A stretch of DNA of 64,000 nucleotides. It comes from Gluconobacter morbifer G707. GTDB taxonomy: Bacteria; Pseudomonadota; Alphaproteobacteria; Acetobacterales; Acetobacteraceae. Of this stretch, positions 43,600-52,945 are shown piece after piece. Every line of letters begins with the position of its first letter. Position 1 is the stretch's first letter. The notes beneath the pieces were generated by a model. The model searched no databases and was not told the DNA's origin. It saw only the letters and a list, made by a program, of their open reading frames with translations. The DNA is taken from contig NZ_AGQV01000010.1 in assembly GCF_000234355.1 (NCBI RefSeq), positions 1 to 64,000 on the forward strand, written 5' to 3'. Position numbers and translations under genes: made by a program.

Positions 43600-44238
43600 T
43601 CAGCGCGTTCCGAAAAGACGATCACCTGCATCACCGAGACCTGGCACGATATAACCATGTTCATCCAGGTGGCTATCGATCGAACAGGTCACGATCTGCA
43701 CATCCGGATGACGTTCCCGCATATGCGCGATCCCCTCTGGCACAGCCAACAGACACGCGAAGACAGGGCTTTTCGCTCCTGCTTCCTTGACGCGCGTCAG
43801 TGCCGCCGCAGCGGAATGACCCGTCGCCAGCATGGGATCGAGAACGATACATGTCCGCCCGGGAACATCGCTGGGCATGTTGAAATAGTATTCGCTGACT
43901 TCCAGCGTTTCATGGTCCCGACGCAGGCCGATATGCCCCACGCGTGCGGAAGGAACAAGGTCCAGCATGCCGTCCAGCAATCCGTTTCCAGCGCGCAGGA
44001 TGGACACGAAGCACAGCTTTTTGCCGTCCAGTTCCTCACCTTCCATTGGGCCACTCGGAGCTTCGATATGACGGGGCACGAGGGACAGGCCCCGTGTCGC
44101 CTCATAGGCCAGCAGCAGGCTGAGCTCACGTGTCAGCCGGCGGAACCCCGCCGTTGAGGTGTTGCGGTCCCGCAGCCGGGTCAGCTTGTGGCGTACCAGT
44201 GGATGGTCAAGAACAATAGGCGGCAACGCCTGACTCAT
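43600..44238 (-). CDS. upp: Uracil phosphoribosyltransferase
   Basis: A 212-residue pyrimidine salvage enzyme making UMP from uracil and PRPP. Motifs: [16 protein letters not shown], the PRPP loop [18 protein letters not shown] and the uracil-binding C-terminus [17 protein letters not shown]. The ATG at 44238 overlaps, as ATGA, the stop of the original reading frame of msrB upstream, showing the two were once a coupled pair. Confidence 0.96.
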   Translation of the reverse strand: MSQALPPIVLDHPLVRHKLTRLRDRNTSTAGFRRLTRELSLLLAYEATRGLSLVPRHIEAPSGPMEGEELDGKKLCFVSILRAGNGLLDGMLDLVPSARVGHIGLRRDHETLEVSEYYFNMPSDVPGRTCIVLDPMLATGHSAAAALTRVKEAGAKSPVFACLLAVPEGIAHMRERHPDVQIVTCSIDSHLDEHGYIVPGLGDAGDRLFGTR

Positions 44239-44653
44239 GCTTTTTCTCCTGTGGCCGGGCGAAAATCGAGCGCCAGACCGTTCATGCAGTATCGTAAACC
44301 CGTTGGGGCGGTCCATCGGGAAAGACATGCCCCAGATGTCCCTTGCACCCGGCGCAATGCACCTCCGTCCGGGTCATGCCGAAACGATTGTCCTCGGTTG
44401 TTTCCACTCCTTGGTCAAGCGCTGCGAAAAAAGAAGGCCATCCGCTGCCGCTGTCATATTTCGTTTCGGACGAGAAAAGCGGGCGGCCACACCCCGCACA
44501 GGCATAAAGCCCCTGGCGCTTTTCATTGTTCAGCGGACTGGAACCCGCCTGTTCCGTACCATGCTCCCGCAGGATACGTCGCTGCTCTGGCGTCAGTCCG
44601 ACCCCACATCCACCTCCGGTTCCATCCGCGGGGGTGCCACACCGTTCTGTCAT
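44235..44653 (-). pseudogene. msrB: Methionine sulfoxide reductase B with a frameshift removing the catalytic Cys
   Basis: From ATG 44653 (GGAGA seven bases upstream) the frame encodes a typical MsrB: zinc cysteines C52/C55 and C100/C103, GSGWPSFF, and [11 protein letters not shown]. It then runs into QRVYDTA and stops after 123 residues. Adding one base in a G run at 44305-44308 (C run on the coding strand) restores [15 protein letters not shown], which holds the catalytic cysteine of MsrB (RYCxN), and continues to residue 139, ending exactly at the ATGA overlap with upp. So a one-base deletion, real or a sequencing error, has cut off the active site. If real, methionine-R-sulfoxide repair from this copy is lost. 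Confidence 0.88.
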
Positions 44654-44763
44654 TATCATTCTCCGGAAAAACAGGTTGGGTTCTGCCTGAAACATTCCCT
44701 CTTGCGGCGATATCTCCGGGAAAACGGACCAATGTCTTTTCCATGTCCCGCAGGGATATCAAC

Positions 44764-44788
44764 GCAACTTCCCCAGATCAGGGTCGTT
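44764..44788 (+). promoter_or_regulatory. Possible EcfG-type general stress promoter of csbD
   Basis: GCAAC (44764-44768), 16 bases, CGTT (44785-44788), one mismatch from the alphaproteobacterial EcfG consensus GGAAC-N16/17-CGTT. The start would be about 25-30 bases before the csbD ATG. It suits a stress gene, but whether this organism has EcfG is not shown in the window. Confidence 0.35.
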
Positions 44789-44821
44789 AGAGTGTCATAA
44801 CCCATACGGGAGGACATCATC

Positions 44822-45013
44822 ATGAGTTCCATGAAAGACAAGGTCAAAGGCACCGCAAATCAGGTCGCCGGCAAGGTCAAGGAAGAAGTGGGTCGTGCGA
44901 CCGATAACGAGCGCCTCGAAGGTGAAGGCGTAGCCCAGAACATCAAGGGCAAGGCCCAAGAAACGAAGGGCGATGCCAAGGACACCGTCAAGCGGGGTAT
45001 TGACAAGCTCTGA
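44822..45013 (+). CDS. CsbD-family stress-response protein
   Basis: A 63-residue, highly charged helical protein of the CsbD family (MSSMKDKVKGTANQVAGK; repeat-like GxAKE/GKAQETKGDAKDT). Family members accumulate under general stress in many bacteria; function is unknown. A strong ribosome site (GGGAGG) precedes it and a terminator follows 27 bases after the stop, so it is a monocistronic, highly expressed gene. Confidence 0.93.
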   Translation: MSSMKDKVKGTANQVAGKVKEEVGRATDNERLEGEGVAQNIKGKAQETKGDAKDTVKRGIDKL

Positions 45014-45040
45014 CGGCTTTTCGCAGTCACGAAAAATCGC

Positions 45041-45072
45041 AACGCCCGCCCTTCCGGCGGGCGTTCGCTTTT
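45041..45072 (+). terminator. Intrinsic terminator after csbD
   Basis: AACGCCCGCC (45041-45050), CTTCC loop, GGCGGGCGTT (45056-45065), CGCTTTT: a perfect 10-base-pair GC stem and T-tract ending the csbD transcript. Confidence 0.93.
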
Positions 45073-45134
45073 GTGCGGAAAGATGGCATGCTGCCCGATA
45101 TTTCTCCGTCCTTATTCTTTCGGGAGCATTGACC

Positions 45135-46673
45135 ATGTCCGAACCTGCCACTTCCCCCCGTCGTCCTGTCATGCTGGTCATTCTCGACGGGTTCGGCTGG
45201 CGGGAGGATGAGTCCGACAATGCTGTCAGGCTCGCCCACACCCCCACGTTCGATGCGCTCTGGAATGGCAGTCCCCACGCTTTTCTGAAAACATCCGGTG
45301 AGGATGTCGGTCTCCCGGACGCACAGATGGGCAATTCCGAAGTTGGTCACCTGAATATCGGCGCCGGTCGTGTTGTCATGCAGGAACTGCCACGCATCTC
45401 CCGTAGTGCCCGGGATGGTTCGCTCGAAGAAAACCCGGCCCTGAAAGAATTCATCAGCGCCCTGAAAACATCAGGGGGAACCTGCCATCTGATGGGTCTC
45501 GTCTCTCCAGGTGGTGTCCATGCCCATCAGGACCATATCCTCGCTCTGGCAAAAATTTTGGACGCTGCTGGCGTGCCCGTTGCGCTGCACATCTTCAGCG
45601 ATGGCCGCGATACGCCTCCACGTTCCGGTGAAGACTATATCGGTACCCTGCTGAAAGCCCTGCCGAAAGGCATTCAGGTCACCACGCTCAGCGGGCGATA
45701 CTACGCCATGGACCGTGATCGCCGCTGGGAGCGTGTCGGTCTGGCCGTCAACGCCATCCGTGACGGTGAAGGCCGCCATGCCACAGATGCCCTGTCCGCC
45801 CTGAAAACCAGCTATGCCGAGGACAAGGGAGACGAGTTCGTCATTCCCACCGTTCTTGGTGATTACAAGGGCATGAAGGATGGAGACGGCATCCTGTCCT
45901 GTAATTTCCGGGCTGATCGCATCCGCCAGCTTCTGGACGTACTGGTTCTGCCTGATTTCGATGGTTATGACCGTGGTCGGATGGTAAAATTCGCGGCGGT
46001 CTGCGGAATGTCTCGTTATTCCGACCATCTGGCCCCCTATATGAGTGTGCTGTTCCCCAAGATCCCTCTTGAGGACCTATTGGGCGATGTCGTCTCGAAG
46101 GCAGGCAGGACACAGCTCCGGATGGCGGAGACGGAAAAATATCCGCACGTGACCTACTTTCTGAATGGTGGTCGCGAAGTGCAGTTCAAAGGAGAAGAGC
46201 GCATCCTCGTTCCTTCTCCGAAAGTGGCGACCTATGATCTCCAGCCCGAAATGTCAGCACCCGAACTGACAGATCGGGCCGTGGAAGCCATCGAGTCCGG
46301 TCGCTTTGACATGATCATCCTGAACTTCGCTAATCCTGACATGGTCGGGCATACCGGCTCCCTCCCCGCCGCCATCAAGGCCTGTGAAACAGTCGATACC
46401 GGGCTCGGGCGCATCAGCAATGCCCTCGCCAAAGCCAGTGGCGTACTGCTGGTTACGGCCGATCACGGCAATTGCGAAACCATGCGGGACCCGGAAACCG
46501 GAGGCGTTCACACCTCCCATACCCTGAATGTGGTGCCTGTCATCCTGGCCCATGCGGAAGGCTGGAAAATTCACGATGGCCGTCTGGCTGATCTGGCTCC
46601 GACCATTCTTGCTCTGATGGGGCTGAAGCAGCCTTCCGCCATGACAGGCGTGTCCCTGCTTGAAAGCGTCTGA
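45135..46673 (+). CDS. gpmI: 2,3-bisphosphoglycerate-independent phosphoglycerate mutase
   Basis: A 512-residue Mn-dependent enzyme that interconverts 3- and 2-phosphoglycerate. The start MSEPATSPRRPVMLVILDGF at 45135 was chosen over a long in-frame extension through the csbD terminator. The phosphoserine nucleophile is S68 (MGNSEVGHLNIGAG); metal ligands lie in VILDGFG, NFANPDMVGHTG and TADHGNCE. Its stop overlaps the TTG start of the envC-like gene by 14 bases. Confidence 0.95.
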   Translation: MSEPATSPRRPVMLVILDGFGWREDESDNAVRLAHTPTFDALWNGSPHAFLKTSGEDVGLPDAQMGNSEVGHLNIGAGRVVMQELPRISRSARDGSLEENPALKEFISALKTSGGTCHLMGLVSPGGVHAHQDHILALAKILDAAGVPVALHIFSDGRDTPPRSGEDYIGTLLKALPKGIQVTTLSGRYYAMDRDRRWERVGLAVNAIRDGEGRHATDALSALKTSYAEDKGDEFVIPTVLGDYKGMKDGDGILSCNFRADRIRQLLDVLVLPDFDGYDRGRMVKFAAVCGMSRYSDHLAPYMSVLFPKIPLEDLLGDVVSKAGRTQLRMAETEKYPHVTYFLNGGREVQFKGEERILVPSPKVATYDLQPEMSAPELTDRAVEAIESGRFDMIILNFANPDMVGHTGSLPAAIKACETVDTGLGRISNALAKASGVLLVTADHGNCETMRDPETGGVHTSHTLNVVPVILAHAEGWKIHDGRLADLAPTILALMGLKQPSAMTGVSLLESV

Positions 46674-47931
46674 CCCTTTCCGGATCCTGCCTCTGGTTCT
46701 GGTTTTCTCGCCCGCGCTGGGAGCGCCGCACTCCCATCACCGCTCCCGTGCACAGGTGACCCGGCCGAGTGCTGGCGAAGAAGCGCTGGCACGCGCACGC
46801 GCCGCCCGAAAGGCGCTTCAGGCCCGGCAGACGCAGGAAGCCGCCACGCTCCGGGCCAGACAGGCCGCTTCCAATGAAGCCGAGCGTCGCGCGCGCGAAG
46901 CCAGTGCCCGCGCCGCAACACTTGGCGTACGGACCCAGACGGTCCAGACCGCCCTCCAGGACACGCAGGACAGGATCGCGGGTCTCACGGCCGAAATTGC
47001 GGCCCTGACAGCCAGACGGAATGCCGTCCGGCAGGATATTTCCCGACAGAACGCGGCTCTTCAGCCTCTGCTGCCCGTGGCTGTCCGCTTTTCCGTCACG
47101 CCCGATGCCGCCCTTCTGGCCGCCCCTTCCAGCGCAACCGACAGCGTGACGGCACTTTCGGTCATGAGAGGATTCTCCCGCCTGACCCAACGCCGCGCAG
47201 CGTCCCTTCAGGCCCGGGACGACGAACTCCGTCAACTCGAAGATACGCTGGGAAAGCGTCAGCAGGACCTTGACTCACTCCGTCAGGAGCAAGTTCAGGA
47301 ACACGAACGGGACGCTGCACAGACGCGCATTGCCAGCCGCCACGCGGAGATGGATGACGCAACGGCACGGAAAGCGAAGCAGGCCGTGACCGAAGCCATG
47401 CGGGCAACAGCTGATCTCTCGGCGGAAATCGAAACCCTGTCCCGGCAGGAAGCCGCCGCCCGTGCGGCTCTTGAGGAAGAAGCCCGCACCCTTGTCCGCC
47501 GCCATCAGATCCGACAGGCGCAGCAGGCCCATTCTCAGGCGCAGGCCCTCTCGTCCGGTGGCACCGGCGTGTCCAGCGGTCATGGTCACGCGCCTGTATC
47601 CGGGCGCGTCATGGTCCGCTGGGGACAGGAAACGGAAGCCGGCCCTTCCACCGGTATTACCTATGCCGCCGCATCAGCCGCGGGCGTACAGGCCCCCTGC
47701 GCAGGCCGAGTCGAATTCTCCGGGCCATTCAGGTCCTTCGGCCAGATGCTGATCCTCGATTGCGGACACGATTACCGTTTCGTCCTTTCGGGTCTGGCCT
47801 CACTAGGTGTTTCCAGTGGACAGAACGTGAAAAAAGCGGCGACACTGGGCCAAATGCCCGCTTCGGACGGCCTTCTTTTCGTGCAGTTGCGCCATGGCGC
47901 GCAGGTCGTCAGCCCCGCCCCCTTTCTCTGA
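46660..47931 (+). CDS. EnvC-like murein hydrolase activator (degenerate LytM domain)
   Basis: A 423-residue periplasmic protein. Short hydrophobic N-terminus (ILPLVLVFSPALGAP), two long coiled-coil stretches (about 40-130 and 175-300; many Arg, Ala, Gln) and a C-terminal LytM/M23 domain (about 320-423; VMVRWGQETEAG, APCAGRVEFSGPF, LILDCGHDYRFVLSGL). The zinc ligands of active M23 peptidases (HxxxD and HxH) are not present, as in EnvC, which activates amidases during cell separation instead of cutting itself. The start is a TTG inside the end of gpmI, and the gene order gpmI-envC-ctpA is conserved in Alphaproteobacteria. Confidence 0.85.
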   Translation: MKASDPFRILPLVLVFSPALGAPHSHHRSRAQVTRPSAGEEALARARAARKALQARQTQEAATLRARQAASNEAERRAREASARAATLGVRTQTVQTALQDTQDRIAGLTAEIAALTARRNAVRQDISRQNAALQPLLPVAVRFSVTPDAALLAAPSSATDSVTALSVMRGFSRLTQRRAASLQARDDELRQLEDTLGKRQQDLDSLRQEQVQEHERDAAQTRIASRHAEMDDATARKAKQAVTEAMRATADLSAEIETLSRQEAAARAALEEEARTLVRRHQIRQAQQAHSQAQALSSGGTGVSSGHGHAPVSGRVMVRWGQETEAGPSTGITYAAASAAGVQAPCAGRVEFSGPFRSFGQMLILDCGHDYRFVLSGLASLGVSSGQNVKKAATLGQMPASDGLLFVQLRHGAQVVSPAPFL

Positions 47932-48059
47932 GCCGTTTTACGCTCGGGTCAGGACATTGTAGGATTGCATCTTAATCATTTGGCAACTCGGAATGGCCTA
48001 GTCTGCGCCTCAAGAGACGCCGGAAAACACGTCCCTTCGTTCCCGAGGATGGAGATCAC

Positions 48060-49514
48060 ATGAAGTTCCGCACTGGCCTGTTGCTGGGCACCGCCTTTCT
48101 GGCCGGACTGGCCGTCGGACCGGGCGCCCTGCGTCTTGCGGGTTCCGGCGACTTCCCCGGCGCTGCCATCGCCCGTGAAATTTCCCATGACAACAGCGCC
48201 GAAACCGTCCGTCTGCTGACGCTGCTTGGCACCGTCATAGATGTCGTGAAAGCCGAATACGTCCATCCTGTCTCTGACAAGGATCTGATCAACAACGCTT
48301 TGGACGGCATGGTGGGAAACCTCGATCCCCATTCATCCTACATGACCGCCGCTCAGTTCCATGACATGCAGACGGAAATTTCCGGCAAATTCGGTGGTCT
48401 CGGTCTTCAGGTCCAGGCTGAATCCGGCCACGTTCGCGTCGTGTCCCCGATTGACGGCACACCGGCAGCCCGTGCAGGCATCCAGCCAGGCGATTTCATC
48501 ACCATGGTGGATCACAAGAGCCTCGACGGCATGACGCTGGACGCAGCCGTCCGTAAGATGCGCGGTGATCCGGGAACGAAGATCAGCCTCACCGTCATCC
48601 GTCCCAAGACAGGCAAGACCATGACGTTCGACATGGTCCGCGAGATCGTACACGTGCAGATCGTGAAATCCGCCCTGTATGGCAGCGCAGGCTATATCCG
48701 TCTGACGGAATTTGATGACGCCCTTGAAAGCGACATGCACGCTGCCTTTACCAAGCTGAAAGCCCAGGCCGCCAAGGCGCCCGGCGGCAAGCTGACGGGC
48801 CTTATCATCGACCTGCGCTCCAATCCCGGTGGCAAACTGGATCAGGCCGTTGCCGTTTCCGATGATTTCATCAAGGAAGGAGAAATCGTCTCCATCCGTG
48901 GGCGCCATCCGGAAAACAACCAGCGCTGGGATGCCCGCGGAACGGACATCACGAATGGCCTGCCCATCGTCGTCCTGACCAATGGCGGATCGGCCTCGGC
49001 CAGTGAGATTGTGGCAGGGGCGCTCAAGGATCATCACCGCGCGATCATTCTGGGTGAAAAGACATTCGGCAAAGGCTCGGTGCAGACCCTGATTCCGATT
49101 GGGGATCAGGGAGCCGTCCGACTGACGACGGCGCGGTATTACACACCGTCCGGCCGTTCCATCCAAGGGCTTGGTATCACGCCCGACATTCCCGTGGCGG
49201 AAACCAAGGATGACGACGCCTACGGTTACCGCGAAGCCGACCTGTCCCATATCCTGACCAATGTGGGTGGCAACCGTACGGCCGAGGCACCCAGAACTGA
49301 CCTGCCTGACATTGCGAAATCCATTCCCAAGATGCCGCCGGCGAACTGGCCTGCCTTTGATCTGACCAAACCGGCAACGGACTTCCAGCTGCAACAGGGT
49401 CTCAAGGTCGTAAACGCCATGGCTGGCGTGGCCAACAACACCCCCGCCACAGCTCAGGCGACAGAAGTCAAGGCCAGTGCGCCGGCCACAAAACCGGCAA
49501 CCCAGCCTCACTGA
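48060..49514 (+). CDS. ctpA: C-terminal processing protease (S41 family)
   Basis: A 484-residue periplasmic serine protease. N-terminal signal/anchor (KFRTGLLLGTAFLAGLAVG), a PDZ domain (about 95-180; GLGLQVQAESGHVRVVSPID) and the catalytic S41 core (about 185-385) with the serine in NGGSASASEIVAGAL and the lysine in GEKTFGKGSVQ. A low-complexity Pro/Ala tail ends it. It trims or degrades periplasmic proteins, often peptidoglycan hydrolases or their partners, fitting the envC neighbour. It is preceded by a 128-base gap in which no clear promoter was found. Confidence 0.94.
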   Translation: MKFRTGLLLGTAFLAGLAVGPGALRLAGSGDFPGAAIAREISHDNSAETVRLLTLLGTVIDVVKAEYVHPVSDKDLINNALDGMVGNLDPHSSYMTAAQFHDMQTEISGKFGGLGLQVQAESGHVRVVSPIDGTPAARAGIQPGDFITMVDHKSLDGMTLDAAVRKMRGDPGTKISLTVIRPKTGKTMTFDMVREIVHVQIVKSALYGSAGYIRLTEFDDALESDMHAAFTKLKAQAAKAPGGKLTGLIIDLRSNPGGKLDQAVAVSDDFIKEGEIVSIRGRHPENNQRWDARGTDITNGLPIVVLTNGGSASASEIVAGALKDHHRAIILGEKTFGKGSVQTLIPIGDQGAVRLTTARYYTPSGRSIQGLGITPDIPVAETKDDDAYGYREADLSHILTNVGGNRTAEAPRTDLPDIAKSIPKMPPANWPAFDLTKPATDFQLQQGLKVVNAMAGVANNTPATAQATEVKASAPATKPATQPH

Positions 49515-49537
49515 GACAGGAAAAGGACGCCCTGGAC

Positions 49538-50680
49538 TTGCCGCATTCTTCCGCCTCATTCCGTCCTGGGATATGGCGCCGTCTTCCTCTGATTGGACGC
49601 CTTCTGGTGATGTTCTGGGGCCTCGTCCTTGCAGGAAGCGCTGCGGCAACGGCGTTCTTCCTCCATCATGACGATACGCCTGCCTTTGCATTGCCGGATG
49701 TCTCAACCCGCGCCGGGAAAGCCACTCCGGCAACTATCATGACAGCGGGCAAGGCACCGTCAGCCATTGCTCCGTCCTTACCCGCCCCTCCTACCGATCT
49801 CCCTCCGGCGGCACGGATGGCGCAGACATCATCGCCTTCTCCGGATGTTCAGCCAGTCTCGCAGACGTCATTTCCCTCTCCGACCGCTCCTGCATCCTCA
49901 GAGCCTCCCCACGGGACAGAAGTATCCATACCAGACGTGCAGGCTGTCCTGGCCAGTGGGAAAAGTGCATTAGGCATTGTCCTGCAGGGCTTCGGATATT
50001 CCGACGCGCTAACATACGAAGTCCTCGCGCGCATTCCGTCTGCCGTTGGTGTCGGCGTGTCACCTTATGTGAGCAACATCCAGGACGTCATGGCCCGCGC
50101 CAAAACCGCTCATCATGAGATCTATGTCACGCTCCCCATGCAGGGCGCCCATCCCGAACATATGGACGAAGGGCCGCATGCCCTAGGTTATGGCAACACG
50201 GAAGCCAATGACCGCCGGGAACTGGAGTGGTGCCTGACGCGCGCTTCCGGCGCGACAGGACTGACGGACGCTTCGGAGAACGGTGACGATCAGGCCGGGG
50301 GCGGATATGCCACATCCCCCGAATTTCAGCCCATCGCAGACGTCATCGCGAACCGGAATCTCCTGTATCTGGCAGGTTCGGCCACGGATGATCGGCGGAC
50401 CCAAGGCATGACGGCCACGGCATGGATCAATGGAGACACGGACGCGAACACGCTGGACCAGCAATTCGCAGCAGTGCTTCCCTCTCCGGGGAAACCGGCG
50501 AGAATTCTTGTCATGCTCGGTCCACTGACACCTGTTGCAATCGACCGCCTCAGTCACTGGCTGCGAGGACCGGCCGCACAGTCTTTCGTACTGCTTCCTC
50601 CATCCGCTTTTGCGGATCATGGCAACACCGACGGTCAGACCGCAGATCTGAGCGCCCGCAAGACACAGGTGCCCTTGTGA
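49538..50680 (+). CDS. Divergent polysaccharide deacetylase family protein (YibQ-like)
   Basis: A 380-residue protein with an N-terminal membrane anchor (LIGRLLVMFWGLVLAGSAAA), a Pro/Ser/Thr-rich periplasmic linker (about 45-135) and a C-terminal 'divergent polysaccharide deacetylase' domain (about 145-360; LGIVLQGFGYSDALTYEVLA, IYVTLPMQGAHPEHMDEGPH). The TTG start at 49538 follows AGGAAAAGGA. The family lacks some metal ligands of true deacetylases and its substrate is unknown. It lies between ctpA and rppH, a conserved place. Its stop overlaps the rppH GTG. Confidence 0.82.
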   Translation: MPHSSASFRPGIWRRLPLIGRLLVMFWGLVLAGSAAATAFFLHHDDTPAFALPDVSTRAGKATPATIMTAGKAPSAIAPSLPAPPTDLPPAARMAQTSSPSPDVQPVSQTSFPSPTAPASSEPPHGTEVSIPDVQAVLASGKSALGIVLQGFGYSDALTYEVLARIPSAVGVGVSPYVSNIQDVMARAKTAHHEIYVTLPMQGAHPEHMDEGPHALGYGNTEANDRRELEWCLTRASGATGLTDASENGDDQAGGGYATSPEFQPIADVIANRNLLYLAGSATDDRRTQGMTATAWINGDTDANTLDQQFAAVLPSPGKPARILVMLGPLTPVAIDRLSHWLRGPAAQSFVLLPPSAFADHGNTDGQTADLSARKTQVPL

Positions 50681-51189
50681 AAGATTTTTCTCATCTTCTC
50701 TATCGCCCCAATGTCGGCCTAGCGCTGTTCAACCCGGATGGACATCTCTTCATTGCCCGACGAGCCGATCTTCCGGGAAATATCTGGCAGTGCCCACAGG
50801 GTGGCATTGATGATGGAGAAACGCCGCAACAGGCCGCTTTCCGGGAAATGGAAGAAGAAATCGGAACGCGACGGGCCACCCTGCTTGGGGAACGGGAAGG
50901 CTGGATCAATTACGATCTTCCTGCCCCTCTCATCGGGCGCGCACTGGGCGGCAGGTTCCGGGGCCAGACACAGAAATGGTTCATTCTCGGCCTTGACGGT
51001 CAGGACAGCGAGATCCGGCTCGACCTGCACACACCCGCAGAATTCAACGCTTGGGAATGGGTCGAACCGACGGAACTGCTGAACCGTGATCTGGGGTTCA
51101 AGCGTCCCCTTTACGAAACGCTCCTACCTGACCTGACGGCCATCTATCAGGCCGCTTCCAGCGATTGGTTGCGCACCAGACGGGCATAA
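50677..51189 (+). CDS. rppH: RNA pyrophosphohydrolase (Nudix)
   Basis: A 170-residue Nudix enzyme that removes pyrophosphate from 5'-triphosphate RNA and so triggers 5'-dependent decay. Nudix box at residues 42-64 (GGIDDGETPQQAAFREMEEE followed by IGT) with all catalytic Glu. Typical RppH segments YRPNVGLALFN and GQTQKWFILGL are present. The start is a GTG at 50677 overlapping the previous stop. Its last 43 bases overlap the end of the convergent ABC exporter gene. Confidence 0.93.
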   Translation: MKDFSHLLYRPNVGLALFNPDGHLFIARRADLPGNIWQCPQGGIDDGETPQQAAFREMEEEIGTRRATLLGEREGWINYDLPAPLIGRALGGRFRGQTQKWFILGLDGQDSEIRLDLHTPAEFNAWEWVEPTELLNRDLGFKRPLYETLLPDLTAIYQAASSDWLRTRRA

Positions 51190-52901
51190 AGCCCGTTCTT
51201 TCGCAGCAGCTCGACATGGGTACCGCACTCAACGGCGCGACCGTCATTCATCACCACAATAACATCCGCCGCCTGCACCGTTGAAAGACGGTGCGCAACA
51301 ATAACCGTCGTCCGTCCGGCCCGCAGATTGGCCAATGCGCCCTGCACCCGGGATTCGCTTTCGGAATCCAGCGCGCTTGTTGCTTCATCCAGTAGGAGAA
51401 TCCGTGGATCACGCAGAAGCGCCCGTGCCAGAGCCACACGCTGCCGCTGTCCGCCGGAGAGACGACGCCCGCCAGGTCCGACCCGCGTTTCCAGTCCGTG
51501 TGGCAGATTCCCTACGAAATCCATGGCAGCCATGTCACAGGCTTTCTCGACCTCCTCACGAGAGGCCGAAGGAAGACCGATCCAGATATTCTCGATCAGA
51601 GACATATCAAAAAGGGTGGTATCCTGACTGACATAAGCGATGGAATCCCGAAGTGACCCCAGGGTCAGCTGTCGCAGATCCACCCCTTCCAGAAGAATGC
51701 GCCCCTCACTGACATCATGGAGCCGGGGAATGAGTGACAGGGCCGTGGACTTGCCCGCGCCGCTCGGTCCTACCAGCGCAACCGTCTGTCCTGGACGGAC
51801 ATCCAGAGACAGGTCTTCAAGACCCATACGCCCGTCTTCGTAGCGATAGGCCACATGTTCGAACGTCAGGTGACCATGTCCGGGCGGCAACGGGCGGGCG
51901 TCGCGCCGCTCCGTCACCGCAGGGGGTTCGTCAATAACAGTAAAGACACGCGCCAGTCCGGCCAGACCTTCCTGAAGGGCGGTATTCAGGGAACCAAGAG
52001 CCCGAATCGGACGAGCCGCCGTTAGAAGAGCAGCAATGAAGGCTGTGAAATCCCCCAGCGTTGCGCCCCCCATCGATGCACGCCAGCCGGCAAAACCGAG
52101 GACACCGGCAACCGCCGCTCCGCCCAGCACTTCCAGAACCGGGTCCACGCGCGCACGTCCCGTGGCGATCCGTAGAAAGGCGTCATGCAGCAGATCCAGC
52201 GAGTCATCCACACGCTCGCTTTCAAGCTCTTCCATCCGGTAGATGCGGACCTGCCGCGCCAATGCAAAACTTTCATTTAGAAGGGCGGATGTCTCGCCGA
52301 TCTGTTCCTGCATACCACCGGATGCCCGGCGAACGCGCTTGCCCAGCTTCTGGATAGGGACAACTGCGATTGGATACAGAACAAGGGCAATCAGGCTCAG
52401 TTCCCAGTCCGTCACGATCATCGAAATCACTAGTCCAACAACTGTAATGGCGTCGCCCAGTGCGTTGACCACCCGGATCATGGCCTCCCGTATGGACACC
52501 GCATCCGTCGTGAAACGGGCCGCCCACTGGGCCGGAGCTTCCTGCTCGATCCGCGAAATATCGGACTGGAGAGCATGACTGAACATCTTCGACTGAAGAC
52601 CGCGGATGACATTCAGGACCAGCCCCTGAACCGCAATGGTCTGCCCATACTGCGCGGCAGCCTTGAGGCCCGTTACAATCACCACGAGAGCCGGCACCTG
52701 ATAGAGAATGCGGGGATCATGCGACGAGAACAGGTCCACAGCCCGCTTGATGACAGCGGGGTAAAGAGCGGTCAGGGCCGCCATGATCACCGTCAGGACA
52801 ATCACCGAAACAATGCGCCCCACATGCTGGCGCATCTCCTCGCGCCAGATGCGTTTCACAAGAGTTCGGCTATCGGTGTCCAGGGCTGTCGTTTTGCTCA
52901 T
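51147..52901 (-). CDS. MsbA-type ABC exporter (fused permease-ATPase)
   Basis: A 584-residue half-transporter. Six-helix exporter domain (about 25-320; IVSVIVLTVIMAALTALYPA onward) then an ATPase domain (about 345-584): Walker A GPSGAGKSTALS, Q-loop near AYVSQDTTLFD, signature LSGGQRQRVALARA, Walker B ILLLDEATSALD, H-loop VIVAHRLST. MsbA-type proteins flip lipid A-core across the inner membrane. Related proteins export drugs or lipids, so 'MsbA' is a family label only. Convergent overlap with rppH. Confidence 0.88.
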   Translation of the reverse strand: MSKTTALDTDSRTLVKRIWREEMRQHVGRIVSVIVLTVIMAALTALYPAVIKRAVDLFSSHDPRILYQVPALVVIVTGLKAAAQYGQTIAVQGLVLNVIRGLQSKMFSHALQSDISRIEQEAPAQWAARFTTDAVSIREAMIRVVNALGDAITVVGLVISMIVTDWELSLIALVLYPIAVVPIQKLGKRVRRASGGMQEQIGETSALLNESFALARQVRIYRMEELESERVDDSLDLLHDAFLRIATGRARVDPVLEVLGGAAVAGVLGFAGWRASMGGATLGDFTAFIAALLTAARPIRALGSLNTALQEGLAGLARVFTVIDEPPAVTERRDARPLPPGHGHLTFEHVAYRYEDGRMGLEDLSLDVRPGQTVALVGPSGAGKSTALSLIPRLHDVSEGRILLEGVDLRQLTLGSLRDSIAYVSQDTTLFDMSLIENIWIGLPSASREEVEKACDMAAMDFVGNLPHGLETRVGPGGRRLSGGQRQRVALARALLRDPRILLLDEATSALDSESESRVQGALANLRAGRTTVIVAHRLSTVQAADVIVVMNDGRAVECGTHVELLRKNGLYARLVRNQSLEAA

Positions 52902-52945
52902 GCGGCGGGTTTAGCAGGAGTAGGCAAAAGGACGAAACCGGTCCG

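Noticed and set aside
48333-49733. 466-codon minus-strand frame opposite ctpA
   Set aside because: Antisense by-product; ctpA is clearly the real gene.
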